From NCBI GenBank assembly GCA_964540575.1, contig CAZINI010000001.1, positions 62,001 to 126,000 of the forward strand: 64,000 nt of DNA. The letters run 5' to 3'. Shown in pieces: positions 48,674-59,004 of this stretch. A program made the position numbers and the translations under genes. Under the pieces are notes generated by a model. It ran no database searches and had not been told where the DNA came from. It saw nothing but the letters and a program-made list of their open reading frames with translations. The stretch comes from UMGS1889 sp964540575. Lineage in GTDB: Bacteria > Bacillota > Clostridia > Oscillospirales > Ruminococcaceae. Numbering within the stretch: the first letter of the stretch is position 1; every line of letters starts with the position of its first letter.

Positions 48674-50725
48674 TCATTCAAATACGGCTTTCAGGGTGAA
48701 ATTTCCCTTAAAGCTGACTGTTATTTCGTCGGAATTTTCATCGGAAACGGTGCAGTTCTCGTATTCCCAACGGACAAATTTTCTGCCTTCATCGGGAACT
48801 GCTTTTATGCTTATATCGAAGTCCGCAAAATATATTCCTTTAAATCTGTCCGAAACAGGTATCTGCGATGAGTTTACAAGTGCATATCCGCCGTCAAGAG
48901 AAAGGGTCAGTTCAGCCTGATTTTCAAGGGAAAGGGCTTCCTGCATAATATTCGGGAATTTTTCATATCTTCCGTCAATAAACGCTGCCAGCTCGTTGAT
49001 CCTCTGATAGAAATACTGCTCGGTGTCCTGACCAGCCACCCAATCGGGTCCGAAACGCTTGAACGTATCCGGGACAAGCTTTGCATACACATCGGATACC
49101 TCAACAAGCCTATCCGTGGCACGTCTTGTTTCAAAGTTTATATTTCTAATGTCGCAAAGAGCATTAATGAATTCTTTTCGGAAATCCTCATTTTCATAAA
49201 GAGAGATGAACAGCTCTCCCGGGTGTCTGTATTCGGGATTTTCTTTATCCTCTTCATTCGGTGGACTTAACTTAAATGCTTCTGAAATACTGTCATTTGA
49301 ACAGCTCGAACCGCCGTCGTATATGCCCGATGAAAAGTCCACGTCATAGACCATCATACGCCATTTTCCGTCGGAAACGGAGGTTTGCATATCAGGCTCT
49401 CTTACCCGCCACATTTCCCAGTTATTATCCTTGAAAATGCTGTCCTCATTATTTATATATATGTTGAATGCACAGTAATCCGCAAAGCTGTTTACGTCCA
49501 GCATTTCCGAGGCTTTGCTGTAATTGTCGGAATTTTCCATATCGTTTTCGGTGATAAAATCGAACATCCGATAATAAAGCTCAATGTCCTCATCATTTCC
49601 GTCTTCGATCTCGCCTTTTTTCACGAGAACAGCATTGTTATTGTCAATGCCGTAGTTATTCTCGATATAATTATCGCTGTAATCCTCGGAAACAGTGTAC
49701 ATACCCCAGTATTCGCCGTCAATAAAAACAACACAGGGAGTGTACTGCTCTGTTTCAAAGCGTCTGTCACACACCAGCTCCTGCAAAAACGGATCACGCA
49801 CCTTGGCAAAATCGCAGTCATTTCCGCCGTTTCGAAGTACAAAGGATTTATATTTTTCCACATTTCCGCCGCCGTCCGAACGAAGGTTATCGGGGATAAC
49901 TTCATAAGCCACAGACTTTTTTCCGTAATCGGCTCGGGCAAAAAGTCGTAAGCTTTTCTGTGAATTTCCTCGGGACGCCGCACCCATAATGCGGACACCC
50001 ATATCCTGTGAAAAGGCAAGCTTTCCGTTTGCGTCAAAATACTGCACCGCCACGGGACGTTCCCATTCTCTGCCCTTGTTGGAGAAATTTCCTTGTTTCT
50101 CCCAATCCTGTAAATTTGCGTTTGCGGGGTCCTCTGCCAGCCAGTCATCGTAACGCTTGCCCTTGACGAAAATTCCCGTTTCGTAATCGAAAAGATTTTT
50201 TGTATCTGTGCAAAGGGAAATTACAGGCACGTTGGGGTATTTCTTTTCACGGTCGATACCTATAAAAAATGTTCCGTTTGAGATCTCGCTTTTTGTACCG
50301 TCGGATAATACAGCAACAGCTCTTATAACATTTGCCTTGTCAACATTTTTCCTCGGGATATAGTCAGCACCGCTGCATATTCCTCCGACAGCACTTAGGA
50401 CGTTCGGCTCGGAAGTGCGGTTCTTAAGCTTTATTGGGGCAGTGTAGAGAATATCGCTTTCATCGGGATCACTGCCGTCGGTGGTGTAATATATCGCTGC
50501 GTTTTGGTCGCTGCAAAAAAGTTCAAGCTCAAAGCCCTTGTCATAAAAACCGCTTTCCTTGCTGAAGGTCACGGCATTGTCAAGCACTTCGGCGGTGTTC
50601 CCCGAAACTGCGGGAGCAGGGGAGGTATCGGCGGGAGCATTCCCGTTATCTGCATTGCAGGCGGAAAACATTCCCGATAGGATAAGAACAGCACATATAG
50701 CGGCTGAGGTTCTGTGTTTTTTCAT
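48674..50725 (-). CDS. CotH-type kinase lipoprotein
   Basis: A 683-residue secreted lipoprotein. The signal peptide ends in MFSAC (C23), followed by an Ala/Pro/Ser linker. Residues of about 45-145 form a chitobiase-type C-terminal-like beta domain (ELFCSDQNAAIYYTTDGSDP). A CotH kinase domain follows (about 175-590) with GVRIMGAASRG, VLRNGGNDCDF, VVFIDGEYWGMYTVSE and the metal motif YDVDFSSG. A C-terminal InlB-type repeat reads AVPDEGRKFVRWEYEN. CotH proteins are atypical kinases; B. subtilis CotH phosphorylates spore coat proteins. AAAGGA precedes the ATG at 50725. It leads the unit with the VTC and DUF4956 genes. Confidence 0.9.
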   Translation of the reverse strand: MKKHRTSAAICAVLILSGMFSACNADNGNAPADTSPAPAVSGNTAEVLDNAVTFSKESGFYDKGFELELFCSDQNAAIYYTTDGSDPDESDILYTAPIKLKNRTSEPNVLSAVGGICSGADYIPRKNVDKANVIRAVAVLSDGTKSEISNGTFFIGIDREKKYPNVPVISLCTDTKNLFDYETGIFVKGKRYDDWLAEDPANANLQDWEKQGNFSNKGREWERPVAVQYFDANGKLAFSQDMGVRIMGAASRGNSQKSLRLFARADYGKKSVAYEVIPDNLRSDGGGNVEKYKSFVLRNGGNDCDFAKVRDPFLQELVCDRRFETEQYTPCVVFIDGEYWGMYTVSEDYSDNYIENNYGIDNNNAVLVKKGEIEDGNDEDIELYYRMFDFITENDMENSDNYSKASEMLDVNSFADYCAFNIYINNEDSIFKDNNWEMWRVREPDMQTSVSDGKWRMMVYDVDFSSGIYDGGSSCSNDSISEAFKLSPPNEEDKENPEYRHPGELFISLYENEDFRKEFINALCDIRNINFETRRATDRLVEVSDVYAKLVPDTFKRFGPDWVAGQDTEQYFYQRINELAAFIDGRYEKFPNIMQEALSLENQAELTLSLDGGYALVNSSQIPVSDRFKGIYFADFDISIKAVPDEGRKFVRWEYENCTVSDENSDEITVSFKGNFTLKAVFE

Positions 50726-50771
50726 CAAAGCCCGTCCTTTCCGAATATCTGATGCGGTGCATAACAATACC

Positions 50772-50800
50772 ATTAAACCATAATTAATTGTAAAAATCAA
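50772..50800 (-). promoter_or_regulatory. Promoter of the CotH/VTC/DUF4956 unit
   Basis: TTGATT (50800-50795) and TTTAAT (50777-50772) on the minus strand are separated by 17 bp, about 47 bp before the ATG at 50725. Confidence 0.65.
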
Positions 50801-50944
50801 GTAAAATTTTACGTTGCATATGTAAATAGATATTCGGTAAAAGGGGATAACGGCGGCTCATACAATATAAGTATACAAAATGTATAAAACGACTGTGATT
50901 TTTCGGGAAAATGCAGTTGTTTTTGCTGAAAATGGAAAATATGC

Positions 50945-50973
50945 TTGACAAGAAAAAGGTTTTGTGATAATAT
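50945..50973 (+). promoter_or_regulatory. Promoter of rpoB-rpoC
   Basis: TTGACA (50945-50950) and TAATAT (50968-50973) are separated by 17 bp. It provides rpoBC with a transcript independent of rplJ-rplL, which are not next to rpoB here. Confidence 0.82.
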
Positions 50974-51255
50974 TTTATAATGTATCATAATGTATAAATA
51001 CACCTTTTTTTACTCGTGGATCAAGTTCGGAATACGCCGTCTGCAGTGCTTTGGGGTCTGACAGGCTTTGAAATACCAAGCTTTGTATACGGACGATAAG
51101 CGGTACGGCGAGCAGAGGTACTGTAAGCGGCTCTTTTATGGCTGTCCCGTAGGGACGGGGAAAAAAGGCTGCTGCGGTATGTGCGGCTTCCGAAAAAGGA
51201 AAGTGCAGGGCATGATACGATTCCCGCGAAATGATTTAAGGAGGTACTCCCGTCT

Positions 51256-54200
51256 ATGGTGAATGTCAAGCCGGTGCAGCTCGGTAAAACGACTCGTATG
51301 AGCTTCGGAAAGATCGACGAAGTTCTGAAAATGCCGAATCTTATTGAGGTGCAGAAAAATTCCTACAAATGGTTTCTGGAGGAGGGACTTAAAGAGGTAT
51401 TCCGTGACGTTTCGTCGATTACGGATTATAACGGCAATCTCGTGCTTAATTTCGTAGATTACCGTATCGACGATACTCCAAAGTATACGGTTGCAGAGTG
51501 CAAGGAACGTGATGTAACATATGCCGCCCCCCTCAGAGTTAAGGCTACTCTGTGGAATAAGGAAACGGGCGATGTTAAGGAAAATGAAGTCTTTATGGGC
51601 GATTTTCCTCTTATGACAGAAAGCGGAACCTTTGTTATCAATGGTGCTGAGCGAGTTATTGTTTCTCAGCTGGTCCGTTCTCCCGGAGTTTATTACGCAT
51701 TTGAAAAGGATAAGACCGGAAAAGACCTGTTCAAGACTACCGTTATCCCCAACAGAGGTGCTTGGCTTGAATACGAGATGGATTCCAATGACGTTATATA
51801 TGTACGCATAGATAAGAACAGAAAGATCCCCCTGACTACATTTATCCGTGCTCTCGGCGTGGGTACAGATCAGGAGATCGAAGAAAAATTCGGCGTTGAC
51901 GAAAGACTCAATCAGACTATTATCCAGAAGGATTCCACAAAGAATACCGAGGAAGCTCTGCTTGAGGTTTACAGAAAGCTCCGTCCCGGCGAACCTCCTA
52001 CGGTCGACAGTGCAATGGCTCATCTGAATGCACTTTTCTTCGACCCCAAGAGATACGATCTTTGCCGTTTCGGACGATATAAATTCAACAAAAAGCTTGG
52101 CATTGCTTCCAGACTCAGCGGACGCTATCTGTCCAGACCGATCGCCAATCCTCTGACAGGTGAGATCATCGCCGATGTCGATGACAAGCCCATTTCCTAT
52201 GAAAAGGCTTGCGAGATCGAGCAGGCAGGCGTTATGGAAGCTTGGGTAAATGTTGAGCATAAGGAGTCTTATACTTCTCCTACAGGCGAGTCGGTAAACC
52301 GAGTTGAAACAAGAGAAGTAAAGATCATCGGCAACGGTATGGTCGATATTGCACCTTATGTTCCTTTTGACGCTTCTCAGTACGGCATCAACGAAAAGGT
52401 GTCCTTTAAGGTACTGAGCGATATTCTTGACTCTGCTGCCGATCAGGACGAGCTGGAGGAAATGATAAAGAAGCGTGCAGATGAGCTCGTTCCCAAGCAT
52501 ATTATCCTTGATGATATTTACGCAACTATCAGCTATTTCCTCAACCTTTGCGAGGGCGTCGGCGAGGTGGACGACATTGACCACCTGGGCAACAGACGTA
52601 TCCGTTCGGTTGGTGAGCTGCTCCAGAATCAGTTCAGGATCGGCTTTGCGAGAATGGAAAGAGTTATCAAGGAAAGAATGAATATCCAGACTCAGGAGAT
52701 GGAAACCATCACTCCTCAGAGCCTTATAAATATCCGTCCCATTACTGCTGCTATCAAGGAATTTTTCGGTTCCTCACCTCTGTCGCAGTTTATGGATCAG
52801 AATAATCCTCTTGCAGAGCTGACACACAAAAGACGTTTGTCCGCTCTGGGTCCCGGCGGTCTGTCCCGTGACAGAGCCGGATTCGAGGTTCGTGACGTTC
52901 ACTATTCTCACTACGGAAGAATGTGTCCTATCGAAACTCCCGAAGGTCCTAACATCGGTCTTATCTCGTATCTTGCTTCGTTTGCAAGGATCAACGAGTA
53001 CGGCTTCATTGAAGCACCTTACAGAAAGGTCGACAAGGCAACAGGCGTTGTTACCGATGAGGTCGTTTATATGACTGCCGATGTTGAGGATAATTTCACA
53101 GTTGCACAGGCAAATGAGCCTCTTACCGAGGATCATAAGTTTGCACGTCCCAAGGTAAACGCAAGATATAGAGATCAGATCCTTGAGTGCGAGAGAGAGC
53201 TTATCGACTACATGGACGTTTCGCCTAAGATGGTCGTTTCCATCGCTACGGCGATGATACCGTTCCTTGAGAACGATGACGCAAACCGTGCACTTATGGG
53301 TGCTAACATGCAGCGTCAGGCTGTTCCTCTGCTCAAGACAGAAGCTCCTATCGTCGGAACGGGTATGGAGTACAAATCAGCAGTCGATTCGGGTGTATGT
53401 ATCGTTTCCAAGCATGATGGCGTTGTGGAAAGAGTTTCCGCTGACGAAGTCGTTATCAAGGAGGGTACAGGTGCACTCCAGACTTATAAGCTTACCAAGT
53501 TCAAGCGTTCCAACCAGGGTACCTGCATAAATCAGCGTCCTATCGTTGATAAGGGCGAGGAGGTACACGTTGGTCAGGTGCTGGCTGACGGTCCTGCAAC
53601 AAGCGGCGGAGAAATTTCCATCGGAAAGAATGCTCTTATCGGCTTTATGACATGGGAGGGCTATAACTACGAGGACGCCGTTCTGCTTAACGAGCGTGTT
53701 GTTCGTGAAGATATTTACACATCTATCCACATAGAAGAATATGAGATCGAAGCAAGAGATACAAAGCTTGGTCCTGAGGAGATCACAAGAGATATTCCCA
53801 ACGTGGGCGAGGACGCTCTCAAGGATCTTGACGAAAGAGGAATTATCCGCATAGGTGCGGAGGTTCATTCCGGAGATATTCTGGTCGGCAAGGTTACTCC
53901 TAAGGGCGAAACCGAGCTTACTGCCGAGGAAAGACTGCTTCGTGCGATCTTCGGTGAGAAGGCAAGGGAAGTTAGAGATAATTCTCTGAAGGTACCTCAC
54001 GGTGAAGCAGGCGTTATCGTTGATGTTAAGGTATTCACCCGTGAAAACTGCGACGAGCTTTCTCCCGGAGTAAACAAGCTGGTACGCTGCTATATAGCCC
54101 AGAAGAGAAAGATCTCCGTCGGCGATAAGATGGCGGGTCGTCACGGAAACAAGGGTGTTGTTTCGAGAATTCTCCCTCAGGAGGATATGCCCTTCCTGCC

Positions 54201-55020
54201 CGACGGCACACCGCTTGATATTGTGCTTAACCCCCTGGGCGTTCCTTCCCGTATGAACATCGGTCAGGTGCTTGAAGTTCATCTCGGAATGGCTGCAAGC
54301 AAGCTTGGCTGGAAGGTCATGACTCCCGTATTTGACGGTGCTCACGAGGAGGACATCAGAGCATGCTTCCGTGAAGCGGGTATGGCTGAGGACGGCAAGG
54401 TACAGCTTCGTGACGGACGTACAGGCGAACCCTTTGATAACCGTGTTACTGTCGGATATATGTACTATCTGAAGCTTCACCATCTGGTTGACGATAAGAT
54501 TCACGCACGTTCGGTAGGACCCTACGCTCTCGTTACTCAGCAGCCCCTTGGCGGTAAGGCTCAGTTCGGCGGTCAGAGATTCGGAGAGATGGAAGTTTGG
54601 GCACTGGAGGCTTACGGTGCTGCATATACACTTCAGGAAATTCTCACCGTTAAGTCCGATGATACAGTCGGACGTGTCAAGACCTACGAGGCTATCGTAA
54701 AGGGTCAGAACGTTCCCAAGCCGGGCGTTCCCGAATCGTTCAAGGTTCTTATCAAGGAACTGCAGTCCCTCTGCCTTGATGTAAGAGTGCTTAACTCTGA
54801 CGGAGAGGAGATCGACCTCAAGCAGACCTTTGAGGATGACGATGATCTCATTCCTCAGCCTGTTATGGACGCCGAGGATATGGAAGAAGTCGTTACCGAG
54901 GAGGATCTCGATGAGGGCTTCACCTTCGAGGACGGCGATGATTACAGCGATGATTACGACGATGAGGAAGACGATGACGAAGAGCTGTCCTTCGATGAAG
55001 ATGACGACAGTTTGTTATAA
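51256..55020 (+). CDS. rpoB: RNA polymerase beta subunit
   Basis: The 1254-residue beta subunit of RNA polymerase. The rifampicin-binding cluster is of the sensitive type (SQFMDQNNPLAELTHKRRLS), and the catalytic-cleft motifs GENALIGFMTWEGYNYEDA-like and KMAGRHGNKGVVS are present. AAGGAGG at 51239-51245 supports the ATG at 51256. The C-terminal 60 residues are a strongly acidic Asp/Glu tail beyond the conserved core. rplJ-rplL are not adjacent. rpoC follows after 75 bp. Function is certain. Confidence 0.98.
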   Translation: MVNVKPVQLGKTTRMSFGKIDEVLKMPNLIEVQKNSYKWFLEEGLKEVFRDVSSITDYNGNLVLNFVDYRIDDTPKYTVAECKERDVTYAAPLRVKATLWNKETGDVKENEVFMGDFPLMTESGTFVINGAERVIVSQLVRSPGVYYAFEKDKTGKDLFKTTVIPNRGAWLEYEMDSNDVIYVRIDKNRKIPLTTFIRALGVGTDQEIEEKFGVDERLNQTIIQKDSTKNTEEALLEVYRKLRPGEPPTVDSAMAHLNALFFDPKRYDLCRFGRYKFNKKLGIASRLSGRYLSRPIANPLTGEIIADVDDKPISYEKACEIEQAGVMEAWVNVEHKESYTSPTGESVNRVETREVKIIGNGMVDIAPYVPFDASQYGINEKVSFKVLSDILDSAADQDELEEMIKKRADELVPKHIILDDIYATISYFLNLCEGVGEVDDIDHLGNRRIRSVGELLQNQFRIGFARMERVIKERMNIQTQEMETITPQSLINIRPITAAIKEFFGSSPLSQFMDQNNPLAELTHKRRLSALGPGGLSRDRAGFEVRDVHYSHYGRMCPIETPEGPNIGLISYLASFARINEYGFIEAPYRKVDKATGVVTDEVVYMTADVEDNFTVAQANEPLTEDHKFARPKVNARYRDQILECERELIDYMDVSPKMVVSIATAMIPFLENDDANRALMGANMQRQAVPLLKTEAPIVGTGMEYKSAVDSGVCIVSKHDGVVERVSADEVVIKEGTGALQTYKLTKFKRSNQGTCINQRPIVDKGEEVHVGQVLADGPATSGGEISIGKNALIGFMTWEGYNYEDAVLLNERVVREDIYTSIHIEEYEIEARDTKLGPEEITRDIPNVGEDALKDLDERGIIRIGAEVHSGDILVGKVTPKGETELTAEERLLRAIFGEKAREVRDNSLKVPHGEAGVIVDVKVFTRENCDELSPGVNKLVRCYIAQKRKISVGDKMAGRHGNKGVVSRILPQEDMPFLPDGTPLDIVLNPLGVPSRMNIGQVLEVHLGMAASKLGWKVMTPVFDGAHEEDIRACFREAGMAEDGKVQLRDGRTGEPFDNRVTVGYMYYLKLHHLVDDKIHARSVGPYALVTQQPLGGKAQFGGQRFGEMEVWALEAYGAAYTLQEILTVKSDDTVGRVKTYEAIVKGQNVPKPGVPESFKVLIKELQSLCLDVRVLNSDGEEIDLKQTFEDDDDLIPQPVMDAEDMEEVVTEEDLDEGFTFEDGDDYSDDYDDEEDDDEELSFDEDDDSLL

Positions 55021-55095
55021 ATAATACGATATGCGGATAATGCTGCGGAATTACCCGATTCCGCAGTACAAAATCTGAAAGGGGTTGCTTTTTAG

Positions 55096-58000
55096 TTGGA
55101 ATTCAGCGTATTTGACTCTATTAAAATAGGTCTTGCTTCACCTGAACAGATCAGAGAATGGTCCTACGGAGAGGTTGAACGCCCCGAGACTATCAATTAC
55201 AGAACTCAGAAGCCCGAAAGAGGCGGTCTTTACTGCGAAAAGATCTTTGGACCTACAAAGGACTGGGAATGTCACTGCGGTAAGTACAAGAAGATCCGCT
55301 ATAAGGGCAAGGTCTGCGACCGCTGCGGCGTTGAGGTAACAAGGGCTAAGGTCAGACGTGAACGTATGGGTCACATTGAGCTTGCCGCTCCCGCTTCTCA
55401 CATATGGTACTTCAAGGGTACTCCGTCCAGGATCGGTCAGGTGCTGGAGGTATCTCAGAAGCGTCTTGAAGAAGTGCTTTATTTCACAAAATATATCGTA
55501 ATCGACGGCGGAAATACCGAGCTTGTTAAGTATCAGCTCCTTACCGAAAAGGAATATGCCGATATGCGTGAGAAGTACGAGGACGATTTCTACGCAGGCA
55601 TGGGTGCAGAGGCTATCAAGGAGCTTCTGAATGAGTATGATCCCGAGCGTTACGATGACTATATCAGACAGAACATTACCGATTTTGCCAAGGTAACAGG
55701 TCTTGACGAGGAGGAGATCGAAAACTTCCTTGCAAAAAGATTGTACGTTATTGACGATAATGCGGAAAATGAGGATTATCAGAAGGGTGACGTTGTTAAG
55801 CGTTCCGTTTATCTGGAGGATATTGTCCTCTACAACCGCAAGAGAGATGAAAAGAAGCTCTCGAAAATTACCGTTGAAACAGGTTCTAAGTATATCGAAA
55901 GACTCTTCGATGAAAATATCGAAGAAGCTAATGCAGACGGCGAATTTAACGCTATTGCAGATAAGAGCAATTGGATAAACACCCTTGTCTGGGCTTCGAA
56001 TGAGCTGAAAGCAGAGCTTACAGACCTGCCTCCCGGACAGAAGAAGATAAAGCTTTTAAAGCGTCTTGAAATAATCGATGCTTTCAGACTTTCGGGAAAT
56101 AAGCCCGAGTGGATGATAATGGACGCAGTTCCCGTTATCCCTCCCGATATTCGTCCTATGGTCATGCTGGACGGCGGACGCTATGCGACTTCCGACCTTA
56201 ACGACCTGTACAGACGAGTTATCAACAGAAACAACCGTCTTAAGAAGATGCTGGAGATGGAAGCTCCCGACATCATTATCAGAAACGAAAAGAGAATGCT
56301 TCAGGAAGCTGTTGACGCCCTTATCGACAACGGCAGACACGGCAGACCCGTTACAGGTCCCAACAACAGAGCTCTCAAATCTCTTTCCGATATGCTTAAG
56401 GGTAAGCAGGGACGTTTCCGTCAGAACCTGCTGGGTAAGCGTGTTGACTATTCCGGACGTTCGGTTATCGTCGTAGGACCCGAGCTGAAAATGTATCAGT
56501 GCGGTCTGCCTAAGGAAATGGCTCTTGAGCTGTTCAAGCCCTTTGTTATGAAGCGTCTTGTTGATACTAAGGTGGTCAACAATATCAAGTCTGCCCGTAA
56601 AATGGCTGACCGTGCAAGAAACGAGGTTTGGGATGCCCTTGAGAATGTTATTAAGGATCACCCCGTTTTCCTGAACCGTGCTCCTACGCTTCACCGTCTT
56701 GGTATTCAGGCATTTGAACCTATTCTCGTAGAGGGTCGTGCTATAAAGCTTCATCCTCTGGTATGTACAGCATTCAACGCTGACTTCGACGGCGACCAGA
56801 TGGCTGTCCATCTGCCTCTTTCCGCTGAGGCTCAGGCAGAGGCAAGATTCCTTATGCTTGCCGCAAACAATCTGCTTAAGCCCTCTGACGGTCGTCCTGT
56901 TGCCGTTCCTTCTCAGGATATGGTACTCGGTTCTTACTATCTGACACTCAAGAAGCCCGGCGAAAAGGGTGAGGGCAAGGTTTTCCGTGACGTAAACGAA
57001 GCTCTTATGGCATATCAGGATGGAGTAGTATCTCTCCATGCAGCTATCAAGGTAAGAATTTCTAAGGACATTGGCGGAAGAAAGATCTCAAAGATCATCG
57101 ACTGCACCGTTGGACGTCTTATATTCAACGAAAATATCCCCCAGGATCTGGGTTATGTTGACAGAACAAATTCCGATAAACAGTTTGACCTTGAGATCGA
57201 CTTCCTCGTTAAGAAGGGTCAGCTTTCCGAGATCATTGAGAAATGTATTCATATCCACGGAACTGCTACTACTTCCGAGGTACTCGACAAGGTCAAGGCT
57301 CTCGGCTTTAAATACTCCACAAAGGCTGCAATAACCGTTGCTGTCTGCGATGCGGAGATCCCCGAGGCTAAGGCAGACATCCTTAAGAAGGCTGATGAAG
57401 AGGTCGAAAAGATCAACAAGCTGTACAAACGTGGTTACCTGTCTGCTCAGGAAAAGTCCAAGAGATTCATCAGCGTATGGAACAATGCTACCGAAGAGGT
57501 TAAGAAGGCTCTTAAGAGCAGCCTTGACCCATATAACCCCATTCAGATGATGGCTGACTCCGGAGCTCGAGGCTCTATCGAACAGATCCGTCAGCTGGCA
57601 GGTATGCGTGGTCTGCTTGCAAACACCTCAGGTTCTACCATCGAGATGCCTATCAGAGCTAACTACCGTGAAGGTCTTAACATTCTGGAATACTTCATCG
57701 CTTCCCGTGGTGCTCGAAAGGGTCTTGCCGATACGGCTCTTCGTACTGCCGACTCCGGTTACCTTACCAGACGTCTTGTTGACGTTTCTCAGGAGGTTAT
57801 TATCCGTGAGGACGACTGCGGAACCGATGAGGGTATTGAGGTTTATACAATTACAGGTGCAAATGACGCTGTCATTGAGCCGTTCTCCGAAAGACTCGTG
57901 GGACGTTTCCTCTTGGAAGACCTCAAGGATCCTGCAACAGGCGAGCTTCTCGTTTCCAGGAATAAGCTGATGACAGAAGCTGATGCTGCAAAGATCATCA

Positions 58001-58998
58001 ATGCAGGCATTGACAGAGTAACTATCAGATCCGTCCTCAACTGTAAGGCTAAAAACGGTGTATGTGCTAAGTGCTACGGTGCTAATATGGCTAACAACAA
58101 CCTTGTTTCCGTCGGTGAAGCTGTCGGAATAATTGCTGCTCAGTCTATCGGTGAGCCGGGTACTCAGCTGACAATGAGAACGTTCCATACCGGTGGTGTC
58201 GCTTCAGCTGAAGGTGATATTACACAGGGTCTTCCTCGTGTTGAGGAACTGTTTGAGAGCCGTCGTCCCAAAAATGCGGCTATCATTGCAAGAACAGGCG
58301 GACGCATTCGTATGGAAGAGATCAAAAAGACCCGCAATGTTGTCGTTGTTAACGAAGAAACAGGCGTTGAAGAGTATTATCCCGTTGCATACGGCTATAA
58401 GATCAAGGTCAAGGAGGGCGACGTTATCGAGGCGGGTGCTTCCTTGACAGAAGGTCCTATCAATCCTGCCGATATTCTTGCGATTAAGGGTCAGCAGGCT
58501 GTTCAGAACTATATCATCACCGAAGTTCAGAAGCCTTACCGTCTGCAGGGTGTTGACATCAACGATAAGCACATTGAAGTTATCGTTCGTCAGATGCTCC
58601 GCAAGGTAAAGGTCGAGGACGGCGGAAGCAGCTTCCTGCTGCCGGGTTCACTGGTTGACAAAAAGGAGATCGACGAAGAAAACGCTAAGATCCAGGCAAG
58701 GATCGACAACGGTGAGGTCGGACTTTCACTTATCACAACAGTACCCGTTATTCAGGGTATCACAAAGGCTTCCTCCAATTCGGAGAGCTTTATGTCCGCC
58801 GCTTCCTTCCAGGAAACTACAAAGGCTCTTACCGATGCCGCTATCAGAGGCAAGACCGACCACCTTATCGGTCTTAAGGAAAATGTTATCATCGGTAAGC
58901 TTATCCCCGCAGGTACAGGTATGGACGTTTATAATAACGTTCAGGTCGTTAAAAACGAAAGCTTTGGTGAACATCCGGGCACAACAGTTGTACACTGA
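55096..58998 (+). CDS. rpoC: RNA polymerase beta' subunit
   Basis: The 1300-residue beta' subunit. Near the N-terminus is the zinc finger CHCGKYK and CDRCG, the catalytic Mg site NADFDGDQ lies around residues 561-568, and the second zinc site is in the region CKAKNGVCAKCYG. The start is a TTG at 55096, with GAAAGGGG about 10 bp upstream; the family N-terminus (FDSIKIGLASPEQIREWS) begins directly after it, and no ATG fits. A terminator follows at 59005-59044. Confidence 0.98.
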   Translation: MEFSVFDSIKIGLASPEQIREWSYGEVERPETINYRTQKPERGGLYCEKIFGPTKDWECHCGKYKKIRYKGKVCDRCGVEVTRAKVRRERMGHIELAAPASHIWYFKGTPSRIGQVLEVSQKRLEEVLYFTKYIVIDGGNTELVKYQLLTEKEYADMREKYEDDFYAGMGAEAIKELLNEYDPERYDDYIRQNITDFAKVTGLDEEEIENFLAKRLYVIDDNAENEDYQKGDVVKRSVYLEDIVLYNRKRDEKKLSKITVETGSKYIERLFDENIEEANADGEFNAIADKSNWINTLVWASNELKAELTDLPPGQKKIKLLKRLEIIDAFRLSGNKPEWMIMDAVPVIPPDIRPMVMLDGGRYATSDLNDLYRRVINRNNRLKKMLEMEAPDIIIRNEKRMLQEAVDALIDNGRHGRPVTGPNNRALKSLSDMLKGKQGRFRQNLLGKRVDYSGRSVIVVGPELKMYQCGLPKEMALELFKPFVMKRLVDTKVVNNIKSARKMADRARNEVWDALENVIKDHPVFLNRAPTLHRLGIQAFEPILVEGRAIKLHPLVCTAFNADFDGDQMAVHLPLSAEAQAEARFLMLAANNLLKPSDGRPVAVPSQDMVLGSYYLTLKKPGEKGEGKVFRDVNEALMAYQDGVVSLHAAIKVRISKDIGGRKISKIIDCTVGRLIFNENIPQDLGYVDRTNSDKQFDLEIDFLVKKGQLSEIIEKCIHIHGTATTSEVLDKVKALGFKYSTKAAITVAVCDAEIPEAKADILKKADEEVEKINKLYKRGYLSAQEKSKRFISVWNNATEEVKKALKSSLDPYNPIQMMADSGARGSIEQIRQLAGMRGLLANTSGSTIEMPIRANYREGLNILEYFIASRGARKGLADTALRTADSGYLTRRLVDVSQEVIIREDDCGTDEGIEVYTITGANDAVIEPFSERLVGRFLLEDLKDPATGELLVSRNKLMTEADAAKIINAGIDRVTIRSVLNCKAKNGVCAKCYGANMANNNLVSVGEAVGIIAAQSIGEPGTQLTMRTFHTGGVASAEGDITQGLPRVEELFESRRPKNAAIIARTGGRIRMEEIKKTRNVVVVNEETGVEEYYPVAYGYKIKVKEGDVIEAGASLTEGPINPADILAIKGQQAVQNYIITEVQKPYRLQGVDINDKHIEVIVRQMLRKVKVEDGGSSFLLPGSLVDKKEIDEENAKIQARIDNGEVGLSLITTVPVIQGITKASSNSESFMSAASFQETTKALTDAAIRGKTDHLIGLKENVIIGKLIPAGTGMDVYNNVQVVKNESFGEHPGTTVVH

Positions 58999-59004
58999 TT
59001 TTTC

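Larger units (their letters stand above)
50726..51255. other. Divergent intergenic region, cotH-like / rpoB
   Basis: This 530-bp region holds the minus-strand promoter of the CotH unit and the rpoB promoter with a leader of about 275 nt. In the leader I see a GTCCC/GGGAC hairpin near 51145 and a palindrome around AAGCTT near 51080. A 64-codon open frame from 51068 overlaps the rpoB start but lacks a ribosome site. No gene is supported. Confidence 0.6.

Noticed and set aside
51068..51262. A 64-codon open frame with cysteines overlapping the rpoB start
   Set aside because: It begins at a TTG without a ribosome site and runs through predicted leader hairpins. There is no sign of selection that I can see, so I treat it as chance.
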